21,364 nt of DNA from an uncultured Eubacteriales bacterium (GTDB lineage Bacteria > Bacillota > Clostridia > Oscillospirales > Oscillospiraceae). The DNA is taken from positions 1-21,364 of the forward strand of contig USAT01000026.1 in the NCBI GenBank assembly GCA_900552725.1. Direction: 5' to 3'. Shown here one piece after another: positions 1 to 9,200 of the stretch (position 1 is the stretch's first letter; each line of letters starts with the position of its first letter). A program made the translations under genes and the position numbers. Under the pieces are notes generated by a model. That model did not search any database. It was not told the DNA's origin and was given only the letters and a program-made list of their open reading frames with translations.

Positions 1-670
1 CGGGATTGTGCAGGAAGTCGATGATCTCCTCCAGCGACTCCTTGGCCTCGTCCTGACCGGCCACGTCCTTGAAGGTGACGCCGGTGGATTTCTCCATATA
101 CACCTTGGCGTTGGACTTGCCCACGCTGCCGATGCCGCCGAAGCCACCGCCGCCGGACTTGCTGAGGAAGCGCATCACCAGCATGAACAGTCCCACCATA
201 ATGATGATGGGCAGCACATAGCTGGCCATGAACACCAGCACCGGGTTCATCTCCGCCTTATAGTAGCCGGTATAGGCCACGTTGTGCTCCTCCAGCAGGG
301 GCAGGAGCTGGCTATCGGACAGCTGGGCGGTGTACAGCGTCAGCTTGGCATCCTTGGACTGGGTATAGCTCTTCGGCTTTTCGGTGCTGTTCTCCTTGGC
401 CTCCTCCGTGTAGGTATAGCCCTCCACGGGGGTGATGTAGATAGTGCTGTCCTTGAACAGAATCTCGTCCACCTGATCCTTCTCCACCATGTCGATCATC
501 TGGCTGTACTTGATCTCGTGGCTGGAGGTCTTGTTGGCGGTGTTGCCGGAATAGGCGCTGATGTAGTTCATCGCCACCGTCAGCACCACCGCCCACAGCA
601 CCAGCGTCAGCACGCCCCGCAGCCGGTTGCTGTTTTTGTTGTTTTTGTTGTTTTTATTGTTATCTGCCAT
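1..670 (-). CDS. ftsH: ATP-dependent zinc metalloprotease FtsH, N-terminal part (runs off the window)
   Basis: The first 223 residues of FtsH, the membrane-anchored AAA+ protease that degrades unassembled membrane proteins and short-lived regulators. The start is an ATG preceded by AAGGAGG. The protein opens with an Asn/Lys-rich stretch (residues 4-15, AAC/AAA codon repeats), then TM1 at about 19-40, an extracytoplasmic domain at about 41-140, TM2 at about 143-168 and a Gly-rich linker. It ends at the family hallmark GVTFKDVAGQDEAK just before the Walker A region. The AAA and zinc-protease (HEXXH) parts lie outside the window, so activity cannot be judged. It is transcribed away from rlmB from its own promoter. 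Identification rests on the topology plus the FKDVAGQDEAK segment, which is very specific to FtsH. Confidence 0.96.
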   Translation of the reverse strand, partial: MADNNKNNKNNKNSNRLRGVLTLVLWAVVLTVAMNYISAYSGNTANKTSSHEIKYSQMIDMVEKDQVDEILFKDSTIYITPVEGYTYTEEAKENSTEKPKSYTQSKDAKLTLYTAQLSDSQLLPLLEEHNVAYTGYYKAEMNPVLVFMASYVLPIIIMVGLFMLVMRFLSKSGGGGFGGIGSVGKSNAKVYMEKSTGVTFKDVAGQDEAKESLEEIIDFLHNP

Positions 671-714
671 GGAATCCTCCTTGCAAGAGTGGAAGCATTC
701 TAAGTGTAAGTGCC

Positions 715-743
715 AGTATACCACAAAAGCCGCCGCCTCACAA
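715..743 (-). promoter_or_regulatory. Sigma-A-type promoter of ftsH
   Basis: On the minus strand a -35 TTGTGA (738-743) and a -10 TATACT (715-720) are separated by exactly 17 bases, and the -10 is extended by TG (TGGTATACT). A 5-bp inverted repeat (GCCGC 732-736, GCGGC 744-748) brackets the -35, which could be an operator or chance. The predicted leader to the ftsH ATG is about 40 nt. Confidence 0.75.
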
Positions 744-805
744 GCGGCACGTTGTCCCTTTTTCTGTAAAATTTCTATGAATCGGGCTTTATCTTGCCGC
801 GGGGG

Positions 806-816
806 TATGGTATAAT
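806..816 (+). promoter_or_regulatory. Extended -10 promoter of rlmB
   Basis: TGGTATAAT is a perfect TATAAT (811-816) with the TGn extension at 808-810. The -35 at 17-base spacing (788-793, TTTATC) is poor, as is common for extended -10 promoters. It lies 42 bases upstream of the rlmB ATG, divergent to the ftsH promoter. Confidence 0.7.
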
Positions 817-858
817 TAATGCTGTATTGGTATCAACTGACGGAAGGAACGATCATCT

Positions 859-1641
859 ATGAACGAACAAGCTGCCGCTCCCAAGCGCCGCCCCATGCCC
901 GAGGCGGAGGCCGACGGCATTATCGAGGGCCGCAATGCGGTCATTGAAGCTCTCCGCTCCGGCACGGCCATCGACAAGATCTATCTGGCCAAGGGCGAGA
1001 CGGACAAGACCCTGGGCCACATCGCCTCCAAGGCCCGCGCCGCGGGCATCGTGGTGGTGGAGGCCGACCGCCGCAAGCTGGACAACATGTCCCGCACCCA
1101 CGCCCACCAGGGCGTCATCGCCCTGGCCGCCGTCCGGGAATATGTGACGGTGGACAGCATCCTGCAGGCCGCTGCCGACAAGGGCGAGGCCCCGCTGCTG
1201 GTGGTATGCGACGAGATCTCCGATCCCCACAATCTGGGCGCCATCCTCCGCACCGCCGAGTGTGCCGGTGCCCACGGCGTCATCATCCCCAAGCGCCGCA
1301 GCGCGGGACTGACCGCCATCGTGGCCAAGACCTCCGCCGGTGCCGTCAGCTATATGCCGGTGGCCCGGGTGGCCAACATCCCCTCCCTGCTGAAGGATCT
1401 GAAGAAGCAGGGCGTGTGGGTGTTCGGCACCGCCGCTGACGGCAACACCACTCTTTATAACGCCGACCTGAAGGGCCCTGCCGCCATCGTCATCGGCTCC
1501 GAGGGCGACGGTATGACCCGCCTGGCGGCGGAAAACTGTGATTTTCTGGTAAGCATCCCCATGAAGGGACACATCTCTTCCCTGAACGCCTCCGCCGCGG
1601 CAGCCATCCTGCTGTACGAGGCGGTACGCCAGCGGAGCTGA
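859..1641 (+). CDS. rlmB: 23S rRNA (guanosine-2'-O)-methyltransferase RlmB (SpoU/TrmH family)
   Basis: A 260-residue SPOUT methyltransferase that by family places a 2'-O-methyl group on a 23S rRNA guanosine using SAM. Residues about 19-95 are the SpoU substrate-binding domain (IIEGRNAVIEAL, then HAHQGVIA). The knotted catalytic domain carries all three motifs: DPHNLGAILRTAE at 122-134, with the motif-1 N and R; GSEGDGM at 213-219; and IPMKGHISSLNAS at 233-245, with the SLN segment that forms the SAM pocket. Length is normal for the family. The ATG follows GGAAGGAAC. The next gene begins 13 bases downstream, so the two are probably co-transcribed. RlmB is the usual assignment, but a YacO/TrmH paralogue with another RNA target cannot be excluded from sequence. 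Confidence 0.93.
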   Translation: MNEQAAAPKRRPMPEAEADGIIEGRNAVIEALRSGTAIDKIYLAKGETDKTLGHIASKARAAGIVVVEADRRKLDNMSRTHAHQGVIALAAVREYVTVDSILQAAADKGEAPLLVVCDEISDPHNLGAILRTAECAGAHGVIIPKRRSAGLTAIVAKTSAGAVSYMPVARVANIPSLLKDLKKQGVWVFGTAADGNTTLYNADLKGPAAIVIGSEGDGMTRLAAENCDFLVSIPMKGHISSLNASAAAAILLYEAVRQRS

Positions 1642-1654
1642 GAAAAGGACATCC

Positions 1655-3865
1655 ATGCGCAGGCAAGACGAGGCACAACTGCATACCCCGCCCATCCCGG
1701 AGGATGAGGCGTTCACCCTGGAGTCCATCCTGGCCGAATACGGCAAGGGTGGGCGTCAGCCTGCCCAAACGGAGGAAGCCCCCGTTCCCCAGCCCGCGCC
1801 GGAGCCCATCCCGGAACCCGAACCGGAGCCTGTCCCCCCGCCGGAACCCGCGCCAGAGCCGGAACCAGAGGAGGAGATCACCACGCGGCTGCCCAGGCCG
1901 GAAAAAAAGCACAAGAAGAAAAAGCCCCGGAAGAAGCAGGACACCGCGGAATTCCCGGTGATCCGCACCGCGCCGGAGCCCGCGCCGCCCCCTCCCCCAA
2001 CCAAGCCTGCGCCGGAGCCGGAGCTGCCGCCGGATCGGGTCTCTCTGAAAAACCTTATGTACGACACGGTGGATTCCGTGCTGGCCGAGAATGACGACGG
2101 CATCCTGGAGGAGCCACCCACCCTGCGTGAGCGGCTGCAGGAGCTGCTGAATCGCCGCCGTTCCCGGAAAAAGCCACGCCCCCGCCACGATACCGAGCAG
2201 CTTTGGGAGGAGCCGGAGCGCCGCAGGCCCGAGCCTGAGCCGGAACCGGAGCCCGACAGTGATGAGGCGTTCCGGGCGGAAAAGCGCCGGGTAAAGCACA
2301 CCCGCCGCGCACTGACCGTTCTCACCTTCCCGGTGGCGGCGCTGCTGGCCCTGGCGATCCCGGACGGTTTGGGCTATATGCCCGCCCCGTGGCTGGAAAG
2401 CCCCCTGCTGCGCGCCTATGTGCCCTGCGGCATCCTGCTGATCACGGCGCTGCTGGCGGCGGACGTGTGGAAGCACGCCATCGGCGAGCTGAAAGAACGC
2501 CATGTGGCCAGCGCCCTGGGCGCACTGCTGCTGACCCTTATCGTCGTCCTTGACGGCGTCGTGTCCGCCGCCGTCCCCCAGGATAGCCACGTCCCCTTTG
2601 CCGCCACCGCCGCCCTCCTCCTGTGGATGGAGCAGTGGTCGCTGCTGCTGCGGGCCGAAGCCCGGCGTGAGGCGTTCCAGCTGGTGAACGTAGGCGGTGA
2701 GCCCCCCTATGTGGCCTCCGTCACCGACGCCGGTGTCTGCAAGCAGAAGGGCCGCCTGTCCGGCTTCTATCATATGACGGACAAGCCAGACCCGGCCCGC
2801 CGCTGGCAGTGGTATCTCACCCCCCTGCTGCTCAGTGCCGCCACGGTGCTCTCCGCGGTGGTGTGCCTCTCCAACCAGTGTATGGAGCGCTTCCTGTGGG
2901 TCTGGTCGGCCCACCTGACGGTGGCGCTGCCCCTGTCCCTGCCGCTGACGGCAGCACTGCCCTTCCAGCGGCTCCAGCACCGGCTGACCCGGGGCGGCAG
3001 CGCCCTGGCCGGTTACACGGGAGCGCCTCCCCTCAGCCGTGCCCGCCAGTTGGTGGTGACGGAAAACGACCTCTTCCCCACCGGCACGGTGGCCTTCAAC
3101 GGCTATAAGGTCTATGGCGAGGAGCGGGTCAAAATGCTCTCTTACGCCGCCGGGATGGCCCAGGCGGCCCACAGTCAGCTCTCTCCCCTTTTCCGCCAGC
3201 AGCTTGCGGCGGAGGGCGGCTTCTCCGCCCGGGTGGACGACCTGCGCTTCTGCGAGGAGGGCGGCGTCACCGGCATGATCCGGGGCGAGACGGTGGCCAT
3301 GGGCAGCGCGTACTTCATGCGCAAGCAGAAGGTGGCCCTGCCCCACGACCTGAAGCTGCAGACCGGCGTATTCCTGGCCATCGACGGTGTGCTGGGCGCC
3401 ATCTTCGTCATCAAGTACCAGCCCTCCCGCAACGTGGACTGGGCCCTGCGGGCCATGCGCCGCGCCGGACTGCGGCCCGTGCTGGCCGTCCGCAGCGGCA
3501 ATGTGACCCCCGGCCTTCTCAAGCGGAAATTCGGCATAGACTGCAAGCCCCTCTACCCCAATGTCTCCGCCCGTCTGGCGCTGTCCGACGTGATGGAGCA
3601 GCAGGGGGAAGCCCCCAATGCCGTCATCTACCGGGAGGGGCTCATGCCCCTGGCCGAGGCCGCCATCGGCTCCCGCCGCCTGCGCAGCGTCGTCAGGACC
3701 GGCACCTGGCTGTGCTATGCCGGTGCGGTGGTGGGCCTGCTGCTGACCTACTATCTCACCTCTGTGGGCAGCTACGGCACCCTCTCTCCCCTGTACATGC
3801 TGGCCTTCCTGGCCCTGTGGCTGCTGCCCACGCTGCTGCTCAGCGGCCTTGCCAAGCGCTTCTGA
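1655..3865 (+). CDS. Proline-rich membrane protein, degenerate heavy-metal P-type ATPase-like (pseudoenzyme)
   Basis: 736 residues. Residues 1-215 are soluble and low complexity, with PEPEPEP-type runs (about 42-74, 106-126, 191-200) and basic clusters (84-95, 168-177). Membrane segments lie at about 219-240, 251-271, 284-307, 313-333, 386-407, 413-437, 682-702 and 711-731, the 4+2+2 order of P1B ATPases. The loop where the actuator domain should be is only about 50 residues and lacks TGE. The membrane CPC motif is replaced by ALPLSLP (424-430). The phosphorylation motif DKTGT appears as DLFPTGT (D472-T478). A nucleotide-domain remnant (about 535-565) and a P-domain-like segment (about 572-628) remain, but there is no TGD or GDGxND. 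The reading of a dead ATPase scaffold is my inference from the order of parts. It lies 13 bases after rlmB, with AAAAGGA before the ATG. True function is unknown. Confidence 0.72.
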   Translation: MRRQDEAQLHTPPIPEDEAFTLESILAEYGKGGRQPAQTEEAPVPQPAPEPIPEPEPEPVPPPEPAPEPEPEEEITTRLPRPEKKHKKKKPRKKQDTAEFPVIRTAPEPAPPPPPTKPAPEPELPPDRVSLKNLMYDTVDSVLAENDDGILEEPPTLRERLQELLNRRRSRKKPRPRHDTEQLWEEPERRRPEPEPEPEPDSDEAFRAEKRRVKHTRRALTVLTFPVAALLALAIPDGLGYMPAPWLESPLLRAYVPCGILLITALLAADVWKHAIGELKERHVASALGALLLTLIVVLDGVVSAAVPQDSHVPFAATAALLLWMEQWSLLLRAEARREAFQLVNVGGEPPYVASVTDAGVCKQKGRLSGFYHMTDKPDPARRWQWYLTPLLLSAATVLSAVVCLSNQCMERFLWVWSAHLTVALPLSLPLTAALPFQRLQHRLTRGGSALAGYTGAPPLSRARQLVVTENDLFPTGTVAFNGYKVYGEERVKMLSYAAGMAQAAHSQLSPLFRQQLAAEGGFSARVDDLRFCEEGGVTGMIRGETVAMGSAYFMRKQKVALPHDLKLQTGVFLAIDGVLGAIFVIKYQPSRNVDWALRAMRRAGLRPVLAVRSGNVTPGLLKRKFGIDCKPLYPNVSARLALSDVMEQQGEAPNAVIYREGLMPLAEAAIGSRRLRSVVRTGTWLCYAGAVVGLLLTYYLTSVGSYGTLSPLYMLAFLALWLLPTLLLSGLAKRF

Positions 3866-3931
3866 TCCAAATCGTACCGCCGCGGCGGCACACATCAGCT
3901 TTTCCCTTTCGTTTTTTATCTTTCCACCGGC

Positions 3932-3964
3932 AAAAAAGAACCGCCCACGGGGCGGTTCTTTTTT
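3932..3964. terminator. Bidirectional intrinsic terminator between convergent transcripts
   Basis: A perfect inverted repeat, AAAAAAGAACCGCCC / GGGCGGTTCTTTTTT with a 3-base loop ACG, gives a U-run on both strands. It ends the rlmB transcript and the long minus-strand gene train, and its left U-tract touches the stop codon of the flavodoxin-fold gene. Confidence 0.93.
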
Positions 3965-5003
3965 ATACAAGCATCTTGTCGGCAAAGGCCGCCAGCCGCT
4001 CTTCGATGCCCGGCAGCTTCAACGCCGCGCCGGCGTCGTTGGCTGTCTCCAGCATGCAGAACCGGGGCGGCAGGCGGAAGGCCTTGTTCATGCACAGGGC
4101 CGAGATCAGCTGCTGGGCCACGATGTCGCCGCCGGAGTAGCCGGACACGATGATGGCGTACAGATCCTTATCGTAGAAGGGCGTGGTGCGGAACAGCGCC
4201 GTCAGCCGGTTGATGCAGGCCGTCAGGTTGGCGGCCAGGGCGTCGTTATAGTTGGGGCACAGCCACAGCACGCCGTCGGCGTGGCCGATGGCGGGATACA
4301 CCTGGTCCACGATGACGCCGCCGTAGAAGCACCGTCCCTCCTCGCCGAAGTGGAGGCAGGTGCGGAACTCGCAGCCGTTGCAGTCGGCCACTGTGCCGTT
4401 CCGCAGGCTCACCACCTGGGCGTCCACCCGGCCCTCCAGCCGAGGCGCCATCCGCTCCCACAGGGCAATGGTGTTGGAGGTCTTGCGGTTGGAGGCGTGC
4501 AGCACCATCAGATGGGGATGCTGCCGCACCGGCGGCGTATCCGCCAGCAGGCGGTCCACCAGCTCACGGGTGCAGGCGGTGTAGGCACCCAGATAGTCCG
4601 TGTGCCGCAGCATGGCCCGGATGTGGAAATTCTCCAGCGACCCGGTGGCCTCCACCAGCGGCGCGCCCATAAAGGCACAGCCCGCCTGATTGGCGGCAAA
4701 CACGATCTCCCGGGCAGCGGACTTGGTGTACAGCTCACCGTCGCCGTCCACCAGCACCGCACCGCAGCAGCCGTCAAAGAAGCGGCTGTCCTGCCGGATG
4801 GCGGACAGCATGGCGTACCAGCCCAGATTCACGCCGCCGTGCAGCAGTGAAACGGCGAACAGCACCCGCTGCCCCGTCACCGGATGCAGCTCATCGGGCC
4901 GCTGCACCTTTACATGGGGGCGGCCCTCCAGGGCATGGGACAGCACCGCCGAAAGGCGGGGATTCTCCTCCGCCTGGGGACAAATCACCAGCAAAGGCTC
5001 CAT
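3963..5003 (-). CDS. Flavodoxin-fold NAD(P)H-dependent oxidoreductase-like protein with Cys cluster
   Basis: 346 residues. The C-terminal half (about 165-340) resembles the NADPH-dependent FMN reductase / iron-sulfur flavoprotein superfamily: a strand then HASNRKTSNTIAL (169-181) at the FMN phosphate loop, a cysteine cluster C208-x2-C211-x4-C216-x8-C225 like the one between the first helices of Isf proteins, and PNYNDALAANLTACINRL (250-267) at the second flavin loop. The N-terminal half (1-160) looks like a second, weaker flavodoxin fold without a recognisable flavin loop, suggesting duplication. No signal peptide. The start is chosen by AAAAGGAGG. It is the last gene of the minus-strand train, 16 bases after the dehydrogenase-like gene, and ends in the terminator. 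A redox role is likely; substrate and presence of a cluster are unknown. Confidence 0.7.
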   Translation of the reverse strand: MEPLLVICPQAEENPRLSAVLSHALEGRPHVKVQRPDELHPVTGQRVLFAVSLLHGGVNLGWYAMLSAIRQDSRFFDGCCGAVLVDGDGELYTKSAAREIVFAANQAGCAFMGAPLVEATGSLENFHIRAMLRHTDYLGAYTACTRELVDRLLADTPPVRQHPHLMVLHASNRKTSNTIALWERMAPRLEGRVDAQVVSLRNGTVADCNGCEFRTCLHFGEEGRCFYGGVIVDQVYPAIGHADGVLWLCPNYNDALAANLTACINRLTALFRTTPFYDKDLYAIIVSGYSGGDIVAQQLISALCMNKAFRLPPRFCMLETANDAGAALKLPGIEERLAAFADKMLV

Positions 5004-5019
5004 GATACCGGCCTCCTTT

Positions 5020-6249
5020 TCAAATGATCTTCCGCAGGATGTCCTGGGTCTCCGTCAGCCGGGCAAACAGCTCGTCCGGCAGGGGGATGTCCTCCGTTTC
5101 CAGTCCCGTGGGGGTGTAGCGGTTTTTCACGCCCATGAAGATATCTCCCAGACACACGCTGCCGTAGTGCCATTCACCCCGCAGCGTCAGCAGCACGCTG
5201 ATGGCCGCCGAGGACAGCGCCGGGGCCACATAGGGCTTGAAGCCCAGCTCCCGCATTTTCAGGTTGGCCGTCAATGCCAGCTCCGTCAGCTCACGGGACA
5301 GGGCGTCATCATAGTGCTCGATGGAGTTGGCGATCACCAGCCCGCTGCCGTGGGGGCCAAAGGCCCGGCCCTCCGTCAGGAAGGAGGCAAAGCGTTCATC
5401 CCGCTTGGCGTAGTAGGCGGCGCGGGCGTTCATGACGCCAAGGCCGTAGCCCTGCACCTGCTGGGGCAGCAGGCCCATACCGTCGTATACGCCGTTTTCG
5501 TCCCGGTTGGAGGCCAGCAGCGCGGCACGGGACAGGGGATCCACCGGATCGGAGATCACGCAGAAGAGCCCGCGGAACTGCGCCTCCCGCGCCTTGCGGG
5601 CGTACAGCTCCACCAGTCCCCGGTTGGCCTCGAACTGGGCCATCCGCACGTCCTTCACGCCGCTGCCCACGGCGGGGATGCCCTTGGATGCCACGAACAG
5701 AAAGGCGTCACAGTCAAAGAGCGTCTCCTGCGGCACGATCTCCACAGGGGGCATGGCGTCATACTGCCACGGCAGCGTCACCTGATTCAGCTCGAACTCC
5801 CAGCGCTTGGTGGCGGCCTCGTTGATGTCGCAGATACCGATGGCGGATACCGTATCGTCGCCCAGCAGCTTCAGTCCCATGGCGATGGTGCTGCCCACGT
5901 CGCCGATGGCCAGGATGTGGACACGCTTTTTGCCCGGCTTGGGCTGCCATGCCGCCATCTCCCGCCAGCGGGGATGGTCGAAGTTTACCGCCCGCAGGCC
6001 GCCGCTCAGCCACTCCGCCGCCTCGATGGGCGGCGCCTGTGTCACGGCCACGCGGCGGCTGTCCAGCCACGATACGTCCTCCGCCCCTGCCGTCAGTTGG
6101 GCAAGCGCCGCGGCGGAAAAGGCGGCGCGGCCGCTCTCCGGCGGGCGGCGGAACAGGAAGATGGGCTGGCCCTGGGCGCTCTCCGCCGCCGTCAGGGGCA
6201 GGGGCTGACAGGACACGAAATATTGGCCGTTTTCCTCATATTGATACAT
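5020..6249 (-). CDS. Lactate/malate dehydrogenase-like protein with a 100-residue N-terminal extension
   Basis: 409 residues, against about 310-320 for ordinary LDH. After an unassigned N-terminal region (1-105) comes a Rossmann fold: IGDVGSTIAMGLKLLG (about 115-130) and the acidic strand end GICDINE (138-144) expected for NAD binding. LDH landmarks follow in order: SDPVDP (233-238, in place of NPVD), NAR (274-276, where LDH has D-x-x-R, so the Asp that assists the catalytic His is Asn), GPHG with H300 at the catalytic-His position, and a C-terminal LGDIFMGVKNRYTPTGLE segment like the family's final sheet. AAAAGGAGG precedes the ATG; the gap from the upstream giant gene is 14 bases, so coupling is likely. 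The fold seems secure, but activity on 2-oxo acids is doubtful. Confidence 0.75.
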   Translation of the reverse strand: MYQYEENGQYFVSCQPLPLTAAESAQGQPIFLFRRPPESGRAAFSAAALAQLTAGAEDVSWLDSRRVAVTQAPPIEAAEWLSGGLRAVNFDHPRWREMAAWQPKPGKKRVHILAIGDVGSTIAMGLKLLGDDTVSAIGICDINEAATKRWEFELNQVTLPWQYDAMPPVEIVPQETLFDCDAFLFVASKGIPAVGSGVKDVRMAQFEANRGLVELYARKAREAQFRGLFCVISDPVDPLSRAALLASNRDENGVYDGMGLLPQQVQGYGLGVMNARAAYYAKRDERFASFLTEGRAFGPHGSGLVIANSIEHYDDALSRELTELALTANLKMRELGFKPYVAPALSSAAISVLLTLRGEWHYGSVCLGDIFMGVKNRYTPTGLETEDIPLPDELFARLTETQDILRKII

Positions 6250-6263
6250 GATGGTTCCTCCTT

Positions 6264-9200
6264 TTACCGGAACAGGTTCTTCAGCCGCCGCAGCGTCTCC
6301 AGATCGTCCCGGAGGTAGTCGGACACCGCGCCGTCGGGGTTATAGCTCATGCGTCCCTTGTCCGGGCACAGGGGCAGCACCACCGCCTCACTGAGCCGCC
6401 GCAGCGTCAGGCTGCGGGCATAGACCCGGCGATAGGCGGTCTCCAGCGCCTCGATGATATACAGCGTATTCTCGATGCAGGTGCGGGAGAAGGTATAGGC
6501 CGCGTCGGCGCCGCACTGGCGCAGATGCTCCGGATAGACGTAGGGCAATACCAGGTTCACCGACGGCTGCAGGCCGGAGCGCTCCATGGCGGGGTGCTCC
6601 ACCGTATCGCCGCCGATAAAGGGGTACAGGGTGGACTCCACATACCATGCCCGCAGATTGGGCACAAAATACACATAGTCCACATCCCGGCCCAGTTGCT
6701 GGGCCAGATCCCGGCCCTGGCCGGACAGGATGCCCACCAGCACCTCCTTGATCTCCACCTGCTGCTCCCGCGCCAGGGGATCCAGCACGCCGATGCGGCG
6801 TCCGGTGTGGAGCTGATCGTCCACCAGGATCACCGGGCGGCGGAAGGAGTGCACTACCCGCATCTGATCGGCCAGCGGCGCGTAGCCGGGGAAGGCCTGG
6901 ATCCACTGGGTGCGCCGGTCGGCGGCGAACACCTTGTCGGTGTGGATGGTCTTGGTGACGGTGTTGGGAATGGCGGCCCGCCGCAGCAGCTTGCCGAAGG
7001 GGACGCACATATAGGGGCCCAGCACACGGGGCTGGGTGGGCGTCATGGGCACGCCGTTCAGGGCGGTGATCTTCTCCACCAACCGGTGCAGCACCAGCTG
7101 CGAGGAGATGGTGAAAATGAGCCGTCCGGGATACAGGGCCACCAGCCCCAGCTTGAAGCGGCGTCGGGCCTGCCGGATGGCGGACAGCACCGCGCTGTCG
7201 CCGCTGAAGGGCGGCTTGATGGCGGTCTCCACATTCTGCAGGAACACCACCGGGGCGCTCATGTCCGCCAGCAGCAGCGAGGGATCGCCGGGCCGCACCG
7301 GACGCAGGCCCTGCTGCCGCAGCAGGTCATCGGCCATGGGGCTGGCCGGCGCGTCCAGCGCCGCGAACAGCGCCCACAGGCAGTCCTGCTCCATGGCCTG
7401 GGCAAAGAGCTGGGTCAGCAGTAATTGCAGGGACTCGTCGTCCCGGCCGTACATGCCCGTGATGCACAGCAGTCTGCCGGAGGCGGCGTTGCGCACGGCG
7501 TTGACCCGCACGGGGTCGCCCAGCAGGGCCAGCAGCTCACGGGTACGGCGCTGGTCGAAGGATGCGGCGGCCAGCAGCTCGTCGCCGCTGCGCAGGGTCA
7601 TGATCCGCTCACCCCGGCGCTGAACGCCCTGGGCGGCGGCAGGCGGCATGCCGATGGCCTGCAGCTCCGCCAGCAGCGGTGCCTCCGGCGCAGCCTCATC
7701 AAAGCGCAGTGTGCCGGGGGACAGCAGGGGCTTGTACTGGGGCTCCCGCAGATAGAGGCCCCGCTGATAGATATACTCCTGCACCATGGGGTCGATCAGG
7801 TGGGAGATATCCCGGTTCATGTCGATATTCTCCCGGATACGGGTGGAGCTGATGTCCTCCAACTGGGAGGGGAGCTGGAGCTGCACCACCTTGCCGGTGA
7901 TCATGCCCACATCGGCGTCCATGTCCTTTTCCTCGCCGTGAAGGGCGGAGACCCGACGGAACACGATGTGATTCATGCTGTGGACGGAGTCGGGACTGGG
8001 CGCCGCCTTGTAGGAGGACGCGCCGTGGATCACGTCGGAACCCACGATGAGATACAGCTCCCGTCCGGCGAACATATCCTTCAGCCGCCGCAGGTCGCCG
8101 GGGGTGGCGATGTTGACGGGGATGTTATAGGGGAACAGGTGGACGTGGAACTCATCGGCCACCGACATGGAGGCGATGCGGCGGCGGATCAGGCTGGGCT
8201 GGGTCTTTTTCGACCAGGAGAATTCGTCCACCGCCAGAAACACCTCGTACCCCATGTCCCGGATGGTGCAGGCCAGCGCCTTGTGGGACAGGGTAAAGGG
8301 GTCGAAGGTGCCGGGGAAGAAGGCCACCTTCTGCCGCTGGGTGAACCGGAAGGGGCCATTGTCGGTCTCATACCGGACGATGAACTGGTACATGCGGTAC
8401 AGCGCCGCCGAGCAGTACAGATCGTTAAGGCCCTCCTCCTGATTCTCGTGCATCAGGAACAGCAGCTTGTGGGCGCACAGGGTGAACAGCCACGCCCGCC
8501 GCTCATCGGGGAACCGGGGCGAGGCGAACAGGGTGTCGCCCAGCACATACATGGCCTCCTGCTGCACCGCCTGGCGATAGGACGCCATGCCCTTCAGCAG
8601 CAGACCCGCCAGACGCCGGCGGCGGCGATCCCACACCGCTTCCTCCTCCGGGAAGCGCTGGGGATAGGTGCGGTAGCTCTCCAACGCGAAGCCCACGGTG
8701 TCCAGGGCCGAGGCCACCACGCTGTCGGCGGAGTGACTCAGCAGCTCCGCCAGATAGTCGATGACCTCGTCCAGCTCCGCCGGAGGCAGCCACAGCATAA
8801 AGGTACCCAGATACTGGGGGATATATTTGGAGAATTCGTAGTGGCCGGATTCCAGGGCCTTGGCCAGCTCCACGGCGATCTCGTTGCGCTCCTCGCTGGT
8901 GAGCCGGGGCGCGATGCCCAGCAGTGCGCGGCCCGCCCGCTGGCGCACCACCACCGCCTCGCTGACCCGGATTAGGTTGGCGAAGTGGGCGGCGATCTGC
9001 ATGGCGCTGCCCATGCCGCAGGCGGCGTAGCGGGACAGCAGCTCCACATTCACCACCTTGATCATCCACGGCGTGGCAGTTTTCAGGTTGTCCAGCAGAA
9101 TGTCGGACACCTCTTCATTGGTAAGGGCCTCCATGGCCTGCTCCGCCGGAACGCCGCACACGCGGGCGTACCGATAGCGCAGAGAGGGCAGGGCAAAGGT

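Noticed and set aside
1730..2260. DNA tandem repeat in the Pro/Glu-rich coding region
   Set aside because: The CCGGAGCC-like units are irregular and stay in frame; this is low-complexity protein sequence, not a separate repeat element.
1490..3985. 831-codon open frame on the minus strand
   Set aside because: Opposite to rlmB and the ATPase-like gene; Gly/Gln/His/Arg-rich translation without domains, a by-product of high G+C codon use.
3849..4850. 333-codon plus-strand open frame running through the terminator
   Set aside because: It crosses the strong bidirectional terminator and lies opposite the flavodoxin-fold gene, which has motifs and a ribosome site.
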